Assembly (NCBI GenBank): GCA_963827705.1
Contig: CAWHBN010000005.1
Location: 74,623-138,622 of the forward strand
DNA length: 64,000 nucleotides
Origin: JACDAN01 sp963827705
GTDB taxonomy: Bacteria; Actinomycetota; Thermoleophilia; Gaiellales; Gaiellaceae
Reading direction: 5' to 3'
This document shows, piece after piece, positions 62,693-64,000 of the stretch (positions are counted from its first letter, which is position 1; every line of letters starts with the position of its first letter). Made by a program: the position numbers and the translations under genes. The notes under the pieces were generated by a model. That model was not told where the DNA came from and ran no database searches. It was given only the letters and a program-made list of their open reading frames with translations.

Positions 62693-64000
62693 TTAGAGGT
62701 TCGCGCACTGGGCTATAATGCCTTTCTCGACGAACCGGCACAGCGCGTTCGCCAGCCGCATCTGCTCCACCGTCCGGCAGTTCGCGTCCAGCAGCCTCGG
62801 GCTCGCGACCAGGTACGCCAGACACTTCGCTCTCGAGATCGCCACGTTGAGGCGGTTGCGCGAGAACAGGAAGTCCAGGCCACGCGGGACGTCTTCTCCG
62901 CTCGAGCTCGCCATCGAATAGAAGACGACCGGGGCCTCCTGGCCCTGGAACTTGTCGACCGTGCCGATCCGGATCGCGCTGGTCCGGGATCGCAGCTCGG
63001 AGGCGGCGGACCTGCGCGTTGTACGGCGCTACGACGACGACGTCCTTCGGGCCCAGCAGCCTCTCGCCCTGCTCGTCGACGTATGGCGTCCCGAGCAGGC
63101 GCTCGATCTCGTCCCTTACGAACGCTGCCTCCTCCGGCGAGGCGGTCCGGTGGCCCTCGTGCTCGACCTCGACGAAGCGCAGGCCGTTCCCAGCCTCCAC
63201 TGACCGGCCGTAGCAGATCTCTGCCGGCTCCAGCCTGCCTTCGTAGAACGTCTCCGAGATGAAGGCGTTGACCTCGGGCCGCATCCGCCAGGTCTGCTCG
63301 AGGAACTCCCCCATGCCCTGGCGCACCGTCTCGTCCTCGCCGAGCAGGTGGCTCAGCACCGACTCGCTCGCGCCCGGCGGGTGCGCGCCCTGGGAGACCT
63401 GCGGGAGCTGATTCGGGTCGCCGAGCAAGACGAGCCGCTGAGCCGCCGTGCCGACCGCGATCGCGTCGGCCAGCGACACCTGGCCGCCCTCGTCCACGAA
63501 CAGCGTGTCCACGGCCCCTCGAACTCCGGCCGCGCGAAGAGGAACGACGTGCCGGCGATCAGCTGCAGCTCCGGGTCGAGCAGGTCCGCGTTGTCGCCGG
63601 AGCTGTCGATGAAGCGGCCCTGGAACTCGGTGTCCGGCCCGCTCGACTTCTTCCGCCCGCGAAACGCGTACCCGACGCTCTCGACCTCCTCCAGGAACTT
63701 GTGGATCGCCTTGTGGCTGAGCGCGGTCACCCCGACCCGCTGGCCCTGCTTCATCAGCTCGACCGCGCGGCGCGCGCCGGTGTACGTCTTCCCGGAGCCG
63801 GGCGGGCCCTGCACGAAGACGTAGTGCTCCGGCTGTCGCCGCTCGAGGATCTCGAGGAGCGCCGGGAACCGCTCGGGCTCCTTCGCGAACCGGAGCACGG
63901 CGTCTCGCTGGACGCCGGTGTAGAGCGGCGCCGCCGGGATGAACGCCTTCGGCAGCGGCTCGTCCTCCTTCGCGACCCCACGCCGGAAGGTCAGGAGGCC
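62693..64000 (-). CDS. Dna2/UPF1-like SF1B helicase, probably of the TM0106 RecB-nuclease-fused type (partial; two frame breaks)
   Basis: The C-terminal roughly 435 residues are visible; the N-terminus is beyond the right edge. Motif I is GPPGSGKTYTGARRAVELM, motif II LFVDEGGQVSLADA, motif III LGDPNQLPQVSQG, motif V TVDKFQGQEAPVVFYSMA and motif VI AISRAKCLAYLVASP. Breaks lie near 63516 (one missing base) and 62980 (one extra). Long actinobacterial proteins with an N-terminal RecB-like nuclease end this way. The 3' 206 bp recur at 60591. Confidence 0.85.

Noticed and set aside
18839..63516. Programmed +1 frameshifting as the default explanation
   Set aside because: The sites lack a common slippery codon or stop context, hit unrelated housekeeping genes up to three times each, and are absent from the first 18.8 kb. 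Error is more likely, so this is kept only as a hypothesis.
1..64000. CRISPR arrays, rRNA, tRNA genes or transposases
   Set aside because: I found no regularly spaced repeats, no tRNA-like cloverleaf or TTCGA-loop candidates I could support, and no DDE or tyrosine recombinase motifs.

Overview
The window is high-GC DNA, roughly two-thirds G+C by eye. It looks like a chromosome segment of a deep-branching actinobacterium, probably Thermoleophilia (Gaiellales- or Solirubrobacterales-like). The grounds are gene content, codon bias, dense ATGA/GTGA gene overlaps and many start codons 6-7 nt behind a TAnnnT -10 box (leaderless style). The taxonomic call is inference. I saw no rRNA, tRNA, CRISPR array or intact insertion sequence.

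Region 1 (1-10 kb) is a glycerol and dihydroxyacetone block on the minus strand. One operon is glpF-dhaK-dhaL-glpK and the other is glpA-glpB-glpC-dhaM. The DhaM protein is a fusion of EIIA, HPr and what looks like complete PTS enzyme I. A small acidic repeat protein is divergent from glpA. Region 2 (10-11.5 kb) has a 37-residue acidic peptide translationally coupled to an unknown protein, then an acyltransferase.

Region 3 (11.5-24.7 kb) is an aromatic amino acid supercluster. The minus-strand operon is aroF-tyrA-aroA-cmk-plsC-der. The plus strand has chorismate mutase, then a Trp-codon-rich leader peptide with a terminator, then trpE-G-D-CF-B-A-trpS. Region 4 (24.7-41.7 kb) is mainly housekeeping: corA, a pseudouridine synthase, a glyoxalase / F420 oxidoreductase / glycosyltransferase / methyltransferase run, an argH-like lyase, scpAB, lgt, an ECF sigma factor with its membrane partner, dnaE and small genes. 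A MITE-like element and two near-identical palindromes lie around lgt.

Region 5 (41.7-64 kb) is increasingly accessory: a second TrpB, a RES/MbcA-type toxin-antitoxin pair, EttA, a RecQ-phosphoribosyltransferase plus DprA pair, a PhoD phosphatase, a cyclase, a UvrD-like helicase, four more toxin-antitoxin modules, a decayed NERD-helicase gene and the C-terminal half of a Dna2/UPF1-like helicase that runs off the right edge. Two helicase genes are each followed by an accessory cassette and then a second copy of a helicase 3' end in the same orientation. I regard that as the most interesting structural signal.

From 18.8 kb onward, about 31 reading-frame breaks interrupt otherwise intact and conserved genes. 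About 29 of them need removal of one extra base and two need addition of one. The first 18.8 kb and the 3.4 kb dnaE gene have none. I annotate these genes as CDS spanning the break and treat the breaks as probable sequence errors unless reads show otherwise.
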